The translations under genes were made by a program, and so were the position numbers. DNA of 64,000 nt, from positions 4,588,001-4,652,000 of the forward strand of contig NZ_OY729424.1 in assembly GCF_963422335.1 (NCBI RefSeq). Direction: 5' to 3'. Of the stretch, positions 37,345 to 45,161 are shown piece after piece (the first letter of the stretch is position 1; each line of letters begins with the position of its first letter). This DNA is from an uncultured Roseateles sp. (GTDB lineage: Bacteria > Pseudomonadota > Gammaproteobacteria > Burkholderiales > Burkholderiaceae_C). The notes beneath the pieces are model-generated. The model saw nothing but the letters and a program-made list of their open reading frames with translations. It ran no database searches and was not told the DNA's origin.

Positions 37345-38232
37345 CTAGGCCAGACGCAGCGCCATCACCCCGGCCACGATGACCATCGTGCCCAGTGCGC
37401 GCTGTCTGCCAAATTTCTCTTTCAACAGCCAGCAGCCCAGCACGGCGGCAAACAGCACCGAGGTCTCGCGCAGGGCCGCGACCGAAGCCACCGGCGCCTT
37501 GGTCATCGCCCACAGCGCGATGGCGTAGGAGCCTATCGAGGCGCTGCCGCCCAGTGCGGCCAGCGGCCAGCGCTTCTTGGCATAGGCCCAGATCTCGCGG
37601 CGCTGCTGCGGTGTTCGCCGGAGCAGCACCAGGGTCGGATAGGGAATGCCGTCGAGCACGAACAGCATCAGCACGTATTGCATGGCCAGCGCCCCGCCCT
37701 GGGTGGCCGTGCGCACGCCCATGCCATCGACGATGGTGTACATGGCGATGATGGCTGCATTGCTGAAGGCGAATACCAGGGCCTTGCCATGGTGCAGGGC
37801 CTCGCCGGGCTTGGACAGGCCCACCAGGGCCACGCCCGCCGTGATCCCGGCAATGCCCAGCCAGGCCATGGCCGTGGGCGCCTCGCCGATGAAGAAGCCG
37901 CTGCTCAGTGCCACCAGCAGCGGCGCAAAGCCCCGCATGATCGGATAGGTAAGACCCAGATCGCCATGCTTGTAGGCGCCGACCAGGGCGATGTAGTAGC
38001 CGATATGGATGAACAGCGAGCCGGCGATGTAGGGCCAGGCGGCCCAGGGCGGCGGGCCGGTGTAGAGCAGCATGGGCAGGGCCACCAGAGCGCCGAGAAA
38101 GTGCACCAGCGAGGTGTCGACCTCCTTGTCGCCGCTGGACTTGACCAGGGCGTTCCATGAAGCATGGAGCACCGCCCCGCCCAGCACCAGCAGCACGATG
38201 GGCCAGGTCAGGGATAACTCGGGAGCAGCCAT
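37345..38232 (-). CDS. EamA/DMT-type membrane protein associated with phosphonate use
   Basis: A 295-residue protein with about ten membrane helices in two EamA halves. It has GGAVLHASWNALVKSSGDKEVDTSLVH near the start, then GSLFIHIGYYIALVGAYKHGDLGLTYPIMRGFAPLLVAL, typical of the DMT family. Its length and position beside the HD oxygenase match the phosphonate-utilisation-associated membrane protein family. It may import or export an organophosphonate or a product. The ATG at 38232 shares ATGA with the stop of the HD gene. Confidence 0.88.
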   Translation of the reverse strand: MAAPELSLTWPIVLLVLGGAVLHASWNALVKSSGDKEVDTSLVHFLGALVALPMLLYTGPPPWAAWPYIAGSLFIHIGYYIALVGAYKHGDLGLTYPIMRGFAPLLVALSSGFFIGEAPTAMAWLGIAGITAGVALVGLSKPGEALHHGKALVFAFSNAAIIAMYTIVDGMGVRTATQGGALAMQYVLMLFVLDGIPYPTLVLLRRTPQQRREIWAYAKKRWPLAALGGSASIGSYAIALWAMTKAPVASVAALRETSVLFAAVLGCWLLKEKFGRQRALGTMVIVAGVMALRLA

Positions 38233-38780
38233 CAGCGCAGAGCGCAGCGCTGCGCGATGCTCATATAGTGTTCCAGCGACGGGGTCTGGTGGTCCGCCCG
38301 CTTGGCCAGGTCGTCCCACAGGCGCAGACGCACGGCATCCTGCGCGTGCGGCAGGCCCTCGAAGGCGGTGATCTGCTCGCCTTCGAACACTCCGCCCTGC
38401 AGCACCAGGCTGCGCTTGGAGTCGGCCGACAGGGCCTCCCAGTAGCCGGCACGGGTGGCGCACAGATAGCGCTTGGCATCGACATGCAGCTTGATTGCGT
38501 CGAGCACCCGGTCCGGGAACAGGCCGCGCAGAAAGGGCAGCGCGAAATACTGGTGCACATCATCGACCCCGCGCAGCGACGGGGTGTCGCCCAGGTCGTG
38601 CAGCAGGTGGCCCAGGTCATGCAGCAGGGCTGCGGTGATCAGGGCGTCGTCGGCGCCCTCGCCTTCAGCCAGCTCGGCGCTTTGCAGCGCATGCTCCAGC
38701 TGGGTGACAGGCTCGCCGCTGTATTGCTCGCCGCCTTTGTCGTGAAACAGCTTGGTGATGTCGGAGAGTGTGAGAGCCAT
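38232..38780 (-). CDS. PhnZ-like HD-domain oxygenase of phosphonate operons
   Basis: A 182-residue HD-domain protein. It shows the PhnZ-type signature Tyr20-x-x-Glu23 followed by QLEHALQSA with His30, LLHDLGH (His54, Asp55), His76, His99 in HVDAKRYL, the LVLQGG strand and Asp148. In PhnZ these residues hold a mixed-valent di-iron centre that cleaves the C-P bond of 1-hydroxy-2-aminoethylphosphonate with oxygen. The 2-oxoglutarate hydroxylase partner (PhnY*) is not in this window, so its substrate is open. It is translationally coupled on both sides. Confidence 0.88.
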   Translation of the reverse strand: MALTLSDITKLFHDKGGEQYSGEPVTQLEHALQSAELAEGEGADDALITAALLHDLGHLLHDLGDTPSLRGVDDVHQYFALPFLRGLFPDRVLDAIKLHVDAKRYLCATRAGYWEALSADSKRSLVLQGGVFEGEQITAFEGLPHAQDAVRLRLWDDLAKRADHQTPSLEHYMSIAQRCALR

Positions 38781-40441
38781 CAGCTTCCATCAAGTCCCAT
38801 GAGTTGAGAAGGTCGAATCCGCGTCTGCGCCAACACCCCAGCGGCATCCAGGATCGGATAGGCGATCGAGCAGATATTGCCGTTGATGCGCTTCAGGTCG
38901 CTGATCATGTCCAGGTGCAGCGCACTGGTTTCTATGCTTTGCGCCGTGTGGTCCTGCAAGCGCGTGATGTGCGAGTTGGCGTATTCGCGCTCGAGGTCGC
39001 GGAAGTGGGCTTTCTCTTCCAGCAGCTTGCGCGCGTCGCGCACATGGCCGTCGAGGAAGACGCTCATCCCGAGGCGCAGATTGGCCAGCAGGCGCTCGTG
39101 CAGATGCGAGATCTCGCCCATGCCGGCCTCGGAAAACTTGCGGTTCTTGCGTATCGCCTTGTCCTCGACGTCGAGTATCAGCCGCTCGACGATGTCGCCG
39201 ATCTGCTCCATATTGATGGTGAACGAGACGATGTCGGCCCAGCGCCGGCCCTCCTTCTCGGACAGCGCCTCGCGCGAGATCTGCGTCAGGTAGAACTTGA
39301 TCGCCGAATACAGCTCATCGACGGTGTCATCCATCTTGCGCAACTGCTCGGCCAGGGCCAGGTCATTGGTCTTGATCACCGTCAGCAGGCCACGCAGCAT
39401 GGTCTCGACCACATCGGCCTGGTGCAGGGCCTCGCGGGTGGCGCAGGTGATGGCCAGCGACGGCGTGCCCAGGGCCAAGGGATCGAGATGACGCGGGCGG
39501 CTGGACGGCGGCGCAGCGGGCGCCCTCATGAAGCGTTCCAGCAGCGAGGCCACCGGCGCGGTGAAGGAGATGAACAGCAGGGCCAGCGCGGTGTTGAAGA
39601 TCAGATGGAACACCACCACCTGCTGGTGCACGGTGCCTATGTACTCCTGCAGCAGCACATGGGCGGCCGGCAGCATCGGTATGGCGATCAGGCAGCCGGT
39701 GGTCTTGAACAGCAGATTGCCCAGCGGCAGGCGCCGCGTGGCGATATTCGCTTGCGAGGTGGTGAGCACGGCCAGAATGCCGCTGCCCAGATTGGCGCCC
39801 AGCACCAGCCCCAGGCCCACCGTGGCCGGCAGGATGCCCGAGCCAGCCAGGGCCGCGCTGAGCAGCACGATGGCCAGGCTGGAGTAGCTGAGCACGGCCA
39901 GCACGGCGCCGACGACGATGTCCAGCAGCACTTCGTTGGGCAGGGCCTTCAGCAGGGTCTGCACGGCCGGCGAGGCGGTCAGCGGCTTGGTCGCGCCGAC
40001 GATCAGCTGCAGCGCCAGCGTGATCACACCCAGGCCTATCAAGACCCGGCCCAGCCGCCCCGAGGTGCTCTTCTCCTGCGAGATGAACATCACCACGCCG
40101 ACGAAGATCAGCAGCGGCGACAACCAGGACAGGTCGAACGAGAACACCACCGCCATCAGCGAGGTGCCCATATCGGCCCCCAGCATTACCGCCAGCGCGG
40201 AGGCGGTAGAGATCAGCCCGCTGCCGACAAAGGAGGCCACGATCAGGCAGGTGGCTGTGCTGGACTGCACGACGCTGGTCACGCCTATGCCGGCCAGCAC
40301 CGCATACAGACGGTTGCTGACGCTCTGGCGCAAGACCTGGCGCAGGTTCGCGCCAAACAGGCGCAGCACCCCGGTGCGCACGATATGCGTGCCCCACACC
40401 AGCAGGGCAATCGCAGCCAGCAAATTCAGCAAATGTTGCAT
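38780..40441 (-). CDS. Na/Pi cotransporter family protein with PhoU-like domain
   Basis: A 553-residue NptA/YjbB-type protein. The N-terminal membrane half holds the duplicated QSSTAT motif region (GVTSVVQSSTATCLIVASFVGSGL), LGADMGTSLMAVVF and LGANLGSGILAVLTTSQANIATRRLPLGNLLFK. Residues about 330-540 form a PhoU-like helical bundle (ADVVETMLRGLLTVIK, NMEQIGDIVERL). E. coli YjbB can export phosphate. Here, between phnY and the HD gene, a role in expelling phosphate released from phosphonates is plausible but inferred. Stop and next start share one base (TGATG). Confidence 0.92.
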   Translation of the reverse strand: MQHLLNLLAAIALLVWGTHIVRTGVLRLFGANLRQVLRQSVSNRLYAVLAGIGVTSVVQSSTATCLIVASFVGSGLISTASALAVMLGADMGTSLMAVVFSFDLSWLSPLLIFVGVVMFISQEKSTSGRLGRVLIGLGVITLALQLIVGATKPLTASPAVQTLLKALPNEVLLDIVVGAVLAVLSYSSLAIVLLSAALAGSGILPATVGLGLVLGANLGSGILAVLTTSQANIATRRLPLGNLLFKTTGCLIAIPMLPAAHVLLQEYIGTVHQQVVVFHLIFNTALALLFISFTAPVASLLERFMRAPAAPPSSRPRHLDPLALGTPSLAITCATREALHQADVVETMLRGLLTVIKTNDLALAEQLRKMDDTVDELYSAIKFYLTQISREALSEKEGRRWADIVSFTINMEQIGDIVERLILDVEDKAIRKNRKFSEAGMGEISHLHERLLANLRLGMSVFLDGHVRDARKLLEEKAHFRDLEREYANSHITRLQDHTAQSIETSALHLDMISDLKRINGNICSIAYPILDAAGVLAQTRIRPSQLMGLDGS

Positions 40442-40473
40442 TCAGCTCTCGGGATCAAATGGCAACTCAACGG

Positions 40474-41916
40474 TCACCAGGGCAAGGAATAGGTCTTGGT
40501 GTTCGTGAAGCTCTTGATCGCTTCCTGAACCCCTTCCTTGTACCCCAAACCCGAATCCTTGATGCCCCCGAATGGGGTCAGCTCCAAACGGTAGCCAGGC
40601 ACCTCGCGCACATTGACGGTGCCCACCTGCAGTTCACTGACGAAACGGGTGATGTAGTCCAGCCGGTTGGTGCACACCGCCGAAGACAGGCCATAGGCCG
40701 TGCCATTGCTGATCTTGATCGCTTCGTCGATGTTGGCGAAGCTGATGATGGGCGAGACCGGGCCGAAGGTTTCTTCGTGCACCAGCAGCATGCGGGGATC
40801 GACCCGGTCCAGCACCGTTGGTGCGAACAGCGCACCCACGCGTGTGTGGCCCTGCAACAGCCGGGCGCCCTGGGCGATGGCCTCGTCCACCCGCGACTCG
40901 AAGAAGCGCGCCGCCGCCTCGTCGATCACCGTGCCCATGTCCTGCTTGGCGTCGGCCGGATCGCCGAAGCGCCAGGCCCGGGTCTTGTCCACCACCAGAT
41001 CGGTGAAGCGCTGGGCCACGCTGGCATGGACCAGCATCCGCTTGACGGCAGTGCAGCGCTGGCCCGAGTTCTTGTACGAGCCCTGCACGGCCAGGGTCGA
41101 GGCCTCGTCCAGATCGGCGTCTTCCATCACGATGATGGGGTCGTTGCCGCCCAGCTCCAGCACCACGCGGCGGTAGCCGGCCTTGGACGCGATGTATTTG
41201 CCTATCGCCACGCCACCGGTGAAGGTGATCAGATCGACATGCGGATTCGTCAGCATCTCGTCGGCAATCTCCCGCGGGTCGCCGGTGATCACGGCCAGCA
41301 TCTCGGGCGGCAGACCGGCCTCATAGAGGATGTCGGCAAACAGCAGGGCCGACAGCGGCACCTTCTCCGATGGCTTCAAGACCATGCGGTTGTTGGTGGC
41401 GATTGAGGGCACAACCTTGTGGGCCACCTGGTTCATCGGATGGTTGAACGGCGTGATGGCCGTGATCACGCCCAGCAGCGGCTCGCGCAGGGTGTGCACC
41501 TTGCGCTTCTTGCCATGGGGCGTGAGGTCGCACGAGAAGGTCTGGCCATCGTCCTTCAGGACCTCGATCGCGCCAAAGGTCAGCACATCGGCGACGCGGC
41601 CGGCCTCGTAGGTCGAGTCCTTGACGCACAGACCCGCCTCGGCGGTGATCAGCGCCGAAATCTCGGCCGTGCGCTCGCGCACCAGGGCCGCCGCCTTGTT
41701 CAGGATGTTGGCCCGCTCGAAGCGGGTCAGCCTCGGCTTGTAGGCGTGGGCGATCTCGTAGGCCTGCCGCACCTCCTCCAGCCTGGCCTTCGGCACAGTT
41801 CCGACGACAGCGCCGCTGTAGGGGTTGTGGACGGCGATGACGCGGTCGCCGCGGCGGTCGGCACCGATCTTCTCGCCGCCTATGCGCAGCGACTCAATAC
41901 GCATGTCATTGCCCAT
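40474..41916 (-). CDS. phnY: Phosphonoacetaldehyde dehydrogenase
   Basis: A 480-residue aldehyde dehydrogenase. ITPFNHPMNQVAHKVVPSIATNNRMVLKPSEK is the cofactor/substrate segment, FTGGVAIGKYIAS binds NAD, LELGGNDPIIVMEDADLDEA has the general base region and SGQRCTAVKRM the active Cys. The sequence and the position beside phosphonoacetate hydrolase identify it as PhnY, oxidising phosphonoacetaldehyde to phosphonoacetate, as in Sinorhizobium meliloti. The start at 41916 overlaps phnA by 11 bases; a Met four codons in (41904) is an alternative start. Confidence 0.94.
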   Translation of the reverse strand: MGNDMRIESLRIGGEKIGADRRGDRVIAVHNPYSGAVVGTVPKARLEEVRQAYEIAHAYKPRLTRFERANILNKAAALVRERTAEISALITAEAGLCVKDSTYEAGRVADVLTFGAIEVLKDDGQTFSCDLTPHGKKRKVHTLREPLLGVITAITPFNHPMNQVAHKVVPSIATNNRMVLKPSEKVPLSALLFADILYEAGLPPEMLAVITGDPREIADEMLTNPHVDLITFTGGVAIGKYIASKAGYRRVVLELGGNDPIIVMEDADLDEASTLAVQGSYKNSGQRCTAVKRMLVHASVAQRFTDLVVDKTRAWRFGDPADAKQDMGTVIDEAAARFFESRVDEAIAQGARLLQGHTRVGALFAPTVLDRVDPRMLLVHEETFGPVSPIISFANIDEAIKISNGTAYGLSSAVCTNRLDYITRFVSELQVGTVNVREVPGYRLELTPFGGIKDSGLGYKEGVQEAIKSFTNTKTYSLPW

Positions 41917-43126
41917 GGTTCAGCGCCAGCTCGAAGGCATCGAAATTGCGCCAGCGGCGCAGCGGGTCCAGGCCTGGGGCCTTGCGGTTCATGATCAGCG
42001 GCACGCGCTGCTCGGACACACCGCCGTGCGAGCGCAGCGGCACCTCCAGTGCCGTCAGGTCGTGGCGCGCGGCCGAGGTGCCCAGCACGGTGGAGCGCTC
42101 GGAGACGATGACGATGTCGCCGATGCGGTCGGCCGGCAGCTCGAAGCGCACGGCCGCGGCCGCGCGAGGCAGGGTCAACTCGATGCCAGGTTGCTTCAGC
42201 AGGCGATCACACAAGGCCTGCGCATCGGTGCCGGCCGGCAGATAGACGGTGGCAAACGAACCCAGCGCGCCGTGGTGCACGACGTAGGGGTCGGTGATGG
42301 GCAGTATCACGCGGGTGGCGGCCGCACCGAGCCAACCATCCAGCAGATCCTGCAGATAGATCACATCGGGCTTGGCATCCATGCGCGTCTTCGCGTTCAT
42401 GCCGTGGTCGGCCGTGAGCACGATCACGCAGCCCAGCTCGTCGAGCTCTGCCAGATAGCCGTCCATCATCGCGTAGAAGGCGTTGGCCCCGGGCGTGCCC
42501 GGCGCATGCTTGTGCTGGATGTAGTCGGTGGTCGAGAGATACATGAAATCGGGCCGCTGCTGACGCATCAGCTGCACGCCGGCGGCGAACACGAACTCCG
42601 ACAGCTCGGCGCTGTAGACATCCGGCACCGGCCGGCCGACCAGGCCCAGCACGTCGGCAATGCCGTTCTCTTCCATCGTCACCGAGTCGGACTTCTCCGA
42701 CGAGAAGCAGATGCCTCCCTGCATGCCATGGCCCAGCAGCTTGCGCAGCTTGTCCTTGGCGGTGATCACCGCGCAGGTCTTGCCGGCCTTGGACAGCGCC
42801 GCCAGGATGCTGGGTGCGCGCAGCCATTTCGGGTCATTCATCATGACCTCGGTGCCGCTTTCCACGTCGAACAGATAGTTGCCGCAAATGCCGTGCACCG
42901 AGGGTGGTGCGCCAGTGACGATGGACAGATTGTTCGGGTTGGTGAAGCTGGGGATCACACAGTCGGCGATCAGCGCCGTGTCATCGTGCAAGGTGTGCTT
43001 GAGCCAGGGCATGTCGCCGGCGGCCACGGCCTGGGCGAAGTAGTCGGGCTCGCAGCCGTCGATACAGACCACCACGGTCGGGTGGCTGGGCAGCTTGTAG
43101 CTGCGCTGGTTGACTTCAATCGTCAT
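41906..43126 (-). CDS. phnA: Phosphonoacetate hydrolase
   Basis: A 406-residue alkaline-phosphatase-superfamily enzyme that splits phosphonoacetate to acetate and phosphate. Metal-site motifs are VVCIDGCEPDY, the nucleophile Thr in SFTNPNNLSIVTG, LSTTDYIQHKHAPG and VLTADHGMNAKT, then a late SHGGVSEQRVPL with the last His. These match PhnA (the hydrolase, not the small PhnA protein of E. coli). It shares ATGA with the end of phnR. The C-P cleavage product phosphate may be handled by the Na/Pi transporter two genes downstream. Confidence 0.95.
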   Translation of the reverse strand: MTIEVNQRSYKLPSHPTVVVCIDGCEPDYFAQAVAAGDMPWLKHTLHDDTALIADCVIPSFTNPNNLSIVTGAPPSVHGICGNYLFDVESGTEVMMNDPKWLRAPSILAALSKAGKTCAVITAKDKLRKLLGHGMQGGICFSSEKSDSVTMEENGIADVLGLVGRPVPDVYSAELSEFVFAAGVQLMRQQRPDFMYLSTTDYIQHKHAPGTPGANAFYAMMDGYLAELDELGCVIVLTADHGMNAKTRMDAKPDVIYLQDLLDGWLGAAATRVILPITDPYVVHHGALGSFATVYLPAGTDAQALCDRLLKQPGIELTLPRAAAAVRFELPADRIGDIVIVSERSTVLGTSAARHDLTALEVPLRSHGGVSEQRVPLIMNRKAPGLDPLRRWRNFDAFELALNHGQ

Positions 43127-43857
43127 GCTGGGTTTGCTTTCTTGGCTGGGGCGCGGCGCTTGGGCGCAGCCGCGATCTCGGTGTGGTGACTGTTGTTCTT
43201 GAGCGTGCGCGCCTTGCTGTCCTGCACATGGGCGCGCATGGCCTGGCCGGCCAGATCGGGGTCGCCCGAGGCAATCGCCTTCAGGATGGCGCGGTGCTCC
43301 TGGGCCGACTGCGGCAGCTGCTTGCCATCCGACAGGTTCAGACGGCGGAACAGCGACAGCTCGTTGATCAGCTTGCGGTACAGCGCAATCAGCTTGCGGT
43401 TGCCGGAGAACTCGACCAGCCGATCATGGAACTGCAGGTTCAGCAGGTGGTAGGCATCGACGTCGCCGGCCTTCACCGCGCGCTCCATCTCGTCGACCAT
43501 GGCACGCATCTGCTTCATCTGCTCGGGCGTCACGGCGGCGGCCAACTTGCGGCCCACCGCCTCGTCCATCATCGCGCGCATCTCGAAGATTTCCATCGCC
43601 TCGTCGAGCGGGATGTGGCGCACGAACACGCCGCGGTTCTTCTCCTGGCGCACCAGGCCGGCCTCCTCCAGCATGCGAAAGGCCTCGCGTACCGGCCCGC
43701 GCGACACGCCCAGGCGCTCGGCAAGCGCCGCCTCGATCAGCTTGGCGCCCGGCTCCAGCTCACCGCTCAGTATGGTGCGCTCGATCTCCTGCTGCACCAC
43801 GGTGGTGAGCGAACTGGACTGCAACAGGGCGATCTTGTGGTGAGGGTCCATGTTCAT
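43123..43857 (-). CDS. phnR: GntR/FCD regulator of phosphonate use (PhnR type)
   Basis: A 244-residue FadR-subfamily regulator. The winged helix-turn-helix covers about residues 15-75 (LIEAALAERLGVSRGPVREAFRMLEEAGLV). The FCD ligand domain follows (FEMRAMMDEAVGRKLA, NLQFHDRLVEFSGNRKLI, QEHRAILKAIASGD, with metal-type Asp/His positions). The C-terminal tail is Lys/Ala/Pro-rich. It heads the phnR-phnA-phnY run and is divergent from the transporter genes, so it probably controls both by binding the palindromes in the spacer. Met at 43851 is an alternative start. Confidence 0.92.
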   Translation of the reverse strand: MNMDPHHKIALLQSSSLTTVVQQEIERTILSGELEPGAKLIEAALAERLGVSRGPVREAFRMLEEAGLVRQEKNRGVFVRHIPLDEAMEIFEMRAMMDEAVGRKLAAAVTPEQMKQMRAMVDEMERAVKAGDVDAYHLLNLQFHDRLVEFSGNRKLIALYRKLINELSLFRRLNLSDGKQLPQSAQEHRAILKAIASGDPDLAGQAMRAHVQDSKARTLKNNSHHTEIAAAPKRRAPAKKANPA

Positions 43858-43885
43858 GCACTGGATTGAATCGGATGGAATGTAA

Positions 43886-43897
43886 ATTGTCAACAAT
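43886..43897. promoter_or_regulatory. Candidate PhnR operator 1
   Basis: ATTGTCAACAAT has perfect ATTGT/ACAAT arms and fits the TTGT-N2-ACAA pattern used by FadR-subfamily GntR proteins. It lies 29-40 bases upstream of the phnR start, positioned for autoregulation. Confidence 0.5.
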
Positions 43898-43909
43898 CTG
43901 GAAAATACG

Positions 43910-43940
43910 ATTGACAGTCAATTGTGGTCAAGCATAGATT
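43910..43940 (+). promoter_or_regulatory. Sigma-70 promoter of the aminophosphonate transporter, with operator 2
   Basis: A perfect -35 TTGACA (43911-43916) is followed after 18 bases by TAGATT (43935-43940) as a -10. The -35 lies inside the palindrome ATTGACAGTCAAT (43910-43922), so a bound regulator, most likely PhnR, would block it. The expected leader is about 70 bases before the ATG at 44019. Confidence 0.55.
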
Positions 43941-44018
43941 CGCGTCACGGCCTTGTCATGACGCACTGGCACGCTCGCTGTTTCTCTGTCCCACTACAAC
44001 ACCGCTAGGAGTTTTCCC

Positions 44019-45059
44019 ATGCTGACACCGGGTTACAAGAAGCTGATCACGCTGGCCGCCCTGCTGGTCATCGCGAGCGCAGCCCAGGCTCAAAAAACCC
44101 AGTTGCTGGTCTATACCGCACTGGAGACCGACCAGCTCAAGGCCTACCAGGAAGGCTTCAACAAGGCCTACCCCGACATCGACATCCGCTGGGTGCGCGA
44201 CTCCACCGGCGTCATCACCGCCAAGTTGCTGGCCGAAAAAGCCAACCCCCAGGCCGATGCGGTGATGGGTGTGGCGGCCACCAGCCTGGCCCTGATGGAC
44301 AAGCAAGGCATGCTGGAGGCCTACCGCCCGCTGAATCTTGACGCGATCATGAGTCAGTACCGTGACAAGAAGAACCCACCGGCCTGGTTCGGCATGGACA
44401 TCTGGGGCGCCACCGTCTGTTTCAACACCGTCGAGGCCAAGAAGCGCAATATCCCGGTGCCGACCAGCTGGAAAGACCTGCTGAAGCCCGAGTTCAAGGG
44501 TCAGGTCGTGATGCCCAACCCGGCCTCTTCGGGCACTGGCTACTTCGACGTCACCGCCTGGCTGACGCTGTGGGGTGACAAGGACGGCAAGGGCGGCGGC
44601 TGGGAGTTCATGGACAAGCTGCACGAGAACATTGCCCAGTACACCCACTCAGGCTCCAAGCCCTGCAATATGGCAGCGGCCGGCGAGTTCGTGGCCGGCA
44701 TCTCGTTCGAGTACCGCGCCAATGCCAACAAGGCCAAGGGCGCGCCGATGGAGCTGATCTTCCCCAGGGAAGGTCTGGGCTGGGACATCGAGGCCTTCGC
44801 CATCCACAAGGGCACGAAGAAGCTGGACGCCGCCAAGAAGTTGGCCGACTGGGCCTCGAGCAAGGACGCGATGCTGCTGTATGGCAAGAACTTCGCCATC
44901 ACCGCCCAGCCGGGCGTGGCCGCTCCCTTGGCCAATGTGCCCAAGGACTATGAGCAGCGCCTGGTGAAGATGGACTTCGACTGGGCCGCCGACAACCGCG
45001 AGCGCATCCTGGCCGAATGGACCAAGCGCTACAACGCCAAGTCCGAGCCCAAGAAGTAA
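44019..45059 (+). CDS. 2-aminoethylphosphonate ABC transporter substrate-binding protein (PhnS2 type)
   Basis: A 346-residue periplasmic binding protein of the iron/phosphonate (SBP_bac_6-like) fold. The signal peptide ends near AAQAQ. The mature start KTQLLVYTALETDQLKAYQEGFNKAYPDIDIRWVRDSTG matches the AEP-binding PhnS2 family, with MPNPASSGTGYFDVTAWL and SFEYRANANKAKG in the binding-site lobes. AGGAG lies seven bases before the ATG. First gene of phnS2-T2-U2-W. It should capture AEP in the periplasm. Confidence 0.94.
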   Translation: MLTPGYKKLITLAALLVIASAAQAQKTQLLVYTALETDQLKAYQEGFNKAYPDIDIRWVRDSTGVITAKLLAEKANPQADAVMGVAATSLALMDKQGMLEAYRPLNLDAIMSQYRDKKNPPAWFGMDIWGATVCFNTVEAKKRNIPVPTSWKDLLKPEFKGQVVMPNPASSGTGYFDVTAWLTLWGDKDGKGGGWEFMDKLHENIAQYTHSGSKPCNMAAAGEFVAGISFEYRANANKAKGAPMELIFPREGLGWDIEAFAIHKGTKKLDAAKKLADWASSKDAMLLYGKNFAITAQPGVAAPLANVPKDYEQRLVKMDFDWAADNRERILAEWTKRYNAKSEPKK

Positions 45060-45080
45060 GTTTCTTCGCCTGGTGTAAGT

Positions 45081-45115
45081 AGCCCGGATGGTGGCCTGTG
45101 GCCGCCATACCGGCT
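45081..45115 (+). repeat. REP-like hairpin between binding protein and ATPase genes
   Basis: Two 16-base arms (45081-45096 and 45100-45115) form an imperfect stem around TGT; the outer sequence begins AGCCCGGATGG, like dispersed GTAGCCCGGAT palindromes of proteobacteria. A hairpin here commonly protects the upstream binding-protein mRNA and reduces read-through, raising the binding protein over the ATPase. Confidence 0.6.
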
Positions 45116-45161
45116 ACGCCTTTGTTCATTGCATTGTTTCTTGCTTTTCAAGGCCCGCCCT

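Noticed and set aside
38804..40492. A 562-codon plus-strand frame opposite the Na/Pi transporter
   Set aside because: Arg/Gln/His-rich antisense frame without motifs; the opposite strand encodes a clear membrane protein.
40565..40585. A second copy of the TGGGGTCAG-type repeat inside phnY
   Set aside because: The bases encode conserved phnY residues near the C-terminus (LTPFGG), so the resemblance is coincidental.
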